Shown here in pieces: positions 5,174-6,075 of a stretch of 6,075 nucleotides of DNA. This DNA is from an uncultured Polynucleobacter sp. GTDB taxonomy: Bacteria > Pseudomonadota > Gammaproteobacteria > Burkholderiales > Burkholderiaceae. How positions within the stretch are numbered: position 1 is the stretch's first letter; every line of letters starts with the position of its first letter. The notes below the pieces were generated by a model. That model had not been told where the DNA came from. It saw only the letters and a program-made list of their open reading frames with translations, and did no database searches. Position numbers and translations under genes: made by a program. The stretch lies in assembly GCA_937996825.1 (NCBI GenBank), contig CALKUJ010000341.1, positions 1 to 6,075 on the forward strand, read 5' to 3'.

Positions 5174-5674
5174 TTAGCCTACGAACGCATCTGAGTAAAA
5201 GTTCGCGTCGGGCAGCCCCAGCTGGGCACACACATCACGTAGGGCGGTGACCATCGGCATGCTCCCGCAAGCGTACACATCCCAATCACTGAGATCTTTA
5301 AAGTCGGCGCGTACCGCTTCATGAACAAAGCCCACGCGTCCACGCCACGTACTGACATCTACCGCATCGCTCAACACGGGATGTACCACCCAACCAGGGA
5401 ACTGTTGCGCCCAACGTGCCAACACATCGGCGGCATAAATGCCTTCTTGTGTGCGCGCGCCCCAATACAGATGCACGGTGCGTGGCAGCTTTTGGCGCAC
5501 GATGTGGTCCACGATGGACTTGATCGGCGCAAAGCCTGTGCCCCCGGCCACCATCAACATGGGGCGCTCGCTGTCGTCGCGCAGCCAAAAGTCGCCGTGG
5601 GGCAACTCCAGCTTCAGGGTGTCCCCCACCTTCAGGTTGGTCAGCATGGTAGAAAAAATGCGTGAAACCATCAT
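5174..5674 (-). CDS. C-terminal half of a CDP-6-deoxy-delta-3,4-glucoseen reductase-like flavoprotein reductase, 5'-truncated
   Basis: The frame encodes the NAD(P)H-binding half of a ferredoxin-NADP reductase-type enzyme. It shows a KVGDTLKLELPHGDF strand block ending the FAD domain, VAGGTGFAPIKSI (nucleotide-binding loop), YWGAR, ACGSMPMVTALRD and the C-terminal FYSDAF. Relatives have about 340 residues with an N-terminal 2Fe-2S domain and a full FAD domain carrying RxYS; here both are missing. Family members pass electrons from NAD(P)H through FAD and the iron-sulfur centre. The first residues (from about 5650 up to the ATG at 5674) are the antisense of the neighbouring oxidoreductase gene and are probably not native. 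The C-terminus is intact, and the stop lies 56 bases from the recombinase stop. The fragment is probably non-functional unless the contig is chimeric. Its GC content is much higher than that of the left part. Confidence 0.85.
   Translation of the reverse strand: MMVSRIFSTMLTNLKVGDTLKLELPHGDFWLRDDSERPMLMVAGGTGFAPIKSIVDHIVRQKLPRTVHLYWGARTQEGIYAADVLARWAQQFPGWVVHPVLSDAVDVSTWRGRVGFVHEAVRADFKDLSDWDVYACGSMPMVTALRDVCAQLGLPDANFYSDAFVG
5640..5660. other. Head-to-head junction of two 5'-truncated genes
   Basis: Left of this point the minus strand encodes a reductase whose N-terminal half should lie to the right. Right of it the plus strand encodes an oxidoreductase whose N-terminal part should lie to the left. 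Neither continues across the point, so the DNA is rearranged (deletion with inversion) or the contig is chimeric. The exact base cannot be fixed by eye because both reading frames tolerate 5649-5656. Confidence 0.7.
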
Positions 5675-6075
5675 CGCGCTTGGCGGCGAGATTCGCTTTC
5701 AAAGTCGCGTGGACGACATAGAGCTGAGCAGCAACGAGCAAGGGCAACATCAAGTGCAAGCCGTCGTGTTGCAAAACGGCGAGCGCATTGCCACCGACCA
5801 TTCGATTTTAGCGGTGGGCCACAGCGCCCGCGACACCTTCCAGATGCTGCACGCACGCGGCGTGCACATGGAGGCCAAGCCCTTCTCTGTGGGGGTGCGC
5901 ATTGAACATCCGCAAAGCGTGATCGATCGCGCACGTTGGGGCCAGCATGCAGGCCATCCGCTCTTGGGTGCTGCCGATTACAAACTGGTGCACCACGCCC
6001 AAAACGGCCGTGCGGTTTACAGCTTTTGCATGTGCCCCGGCGGCACGGTGGTGGCCGCCACCAGCGAAGCAGGCC
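5649..6075 (+). CDS. Internal fragment of a COG2509-like FAD-dependent oxidoreductase, 5'-truncated and running off the window
   Basis: The frame reads VEKMRETIIALGGEIRF, then a GHSARDTFQML segment, the family-typical KPFSVGVRIEHPQSVID, LGAADYKLVHHA and SFCMCPGGTVVAATSEAG to the window end. These match the middle of the large (about 540-residue) uncharacterised FAD-dependent dehydrogenases of COG2509. The N-terminal Rossmann FAD-binding motif and about 200 residues are missing on the left, where the sequence switches to the antisense of a reductase gene. Downstream ATG codons at 5646 and 5658 are internal to the family alignment, not natural starts. Substrate is unknown for the family. It is GC-rich like the adjoining fragment, consistent with host chromosomal DNA. 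Confidence 0.8.

Noticed and set aside
5321..5665. Plus-strand frame of 114 codons antisense to the reductase
   Set aside because: It is a shadow of the GC-rich reductase gene, whose family motifs are unmistakable on the minus strand.
5319..5801. Minus-strand frame of 160 codons crossing the junction
   Set aside because: It overlaps both recognised fragments out of frame and shows no family motif.
1..6075. tRNA or rRNA genes and insertion sequences
   Set aside because: No cloverleaf, rRNA segment or transposase frame with terminal inverted repeats was seen on either strand by eye.

Overview
The window looks like a low-GC accessory element next to GC-rich chromosomal DNA of a betaproteobacterium, probably Burkholderiales/Comamonadaceae. 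That assignment is an inference. It rests on the two right-hand genes, whose sequences resemble proteins of that order, and on the accessory proteins, which resemble plasmid and integrative-element families of the same group. Composition supports two parts: by hand count, bases 2341-2400 hold 26 G+C of 60, while bases 5521-5580 hold 41 of 60.

Left to right: (1) the 3' part of a gene for a DUF723-type zinc-ribbon protein ending in a GIY-YIG-like nuclease domain (1-693, plus), closed by a strong bidirectional hairpin (696-727). (2) A minus-strand gene for a DUF6641-like protein (732-1229). (3) A minus-strand gene (1348-2922) whose product carries the motifs of a family A (Pol I-like) polymerase in the correct order and with Pol I-like spacing, but has no recognisable exonuclease. 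(4) A small plus-strand ORF (3160-3324). (5) Two overlapping minus-strand genes, a 92-residue unknown followed by a DUF6876 protein (3333-3963). (6) A 580-base noncoding stretch (3964-4544) full of dyads, with two perfect DnaA boxes, a near-match and an A/T-rich core, which looks like a replication origin. (7) A short tyrosine recombinase with only the catalytic domain (4545-5117).

From 5174 the DNA is GC-rich. It holds the C-terminal half of a CDP-6-deoxy-delta-3,4-glucoseen reductase-like flavoprotein reductase (minus) and an internal part of a COG2509 FAD-dependent oxidoreductase (plus). They meet head to head near 5640-5660 with both 5' ends missing. This is a rearrangement junction or a chimeric assembly.

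Working model (inference): the element is a small replicon or integrative plasmid. Its own Pol I-like enzyme would act at the DnaA-box origin, and the recombinase would integrate it or resolve multimers. A 23-bp dyad repeat lies about 70-80 bases upstream of three of its transcription units (DUF6641 gene, 92-aa/DUF6876 pair, recombinase) and suggests one shared regulator. The polymerase-origin-recombinase combination is the best candidate here for an undescribed system.
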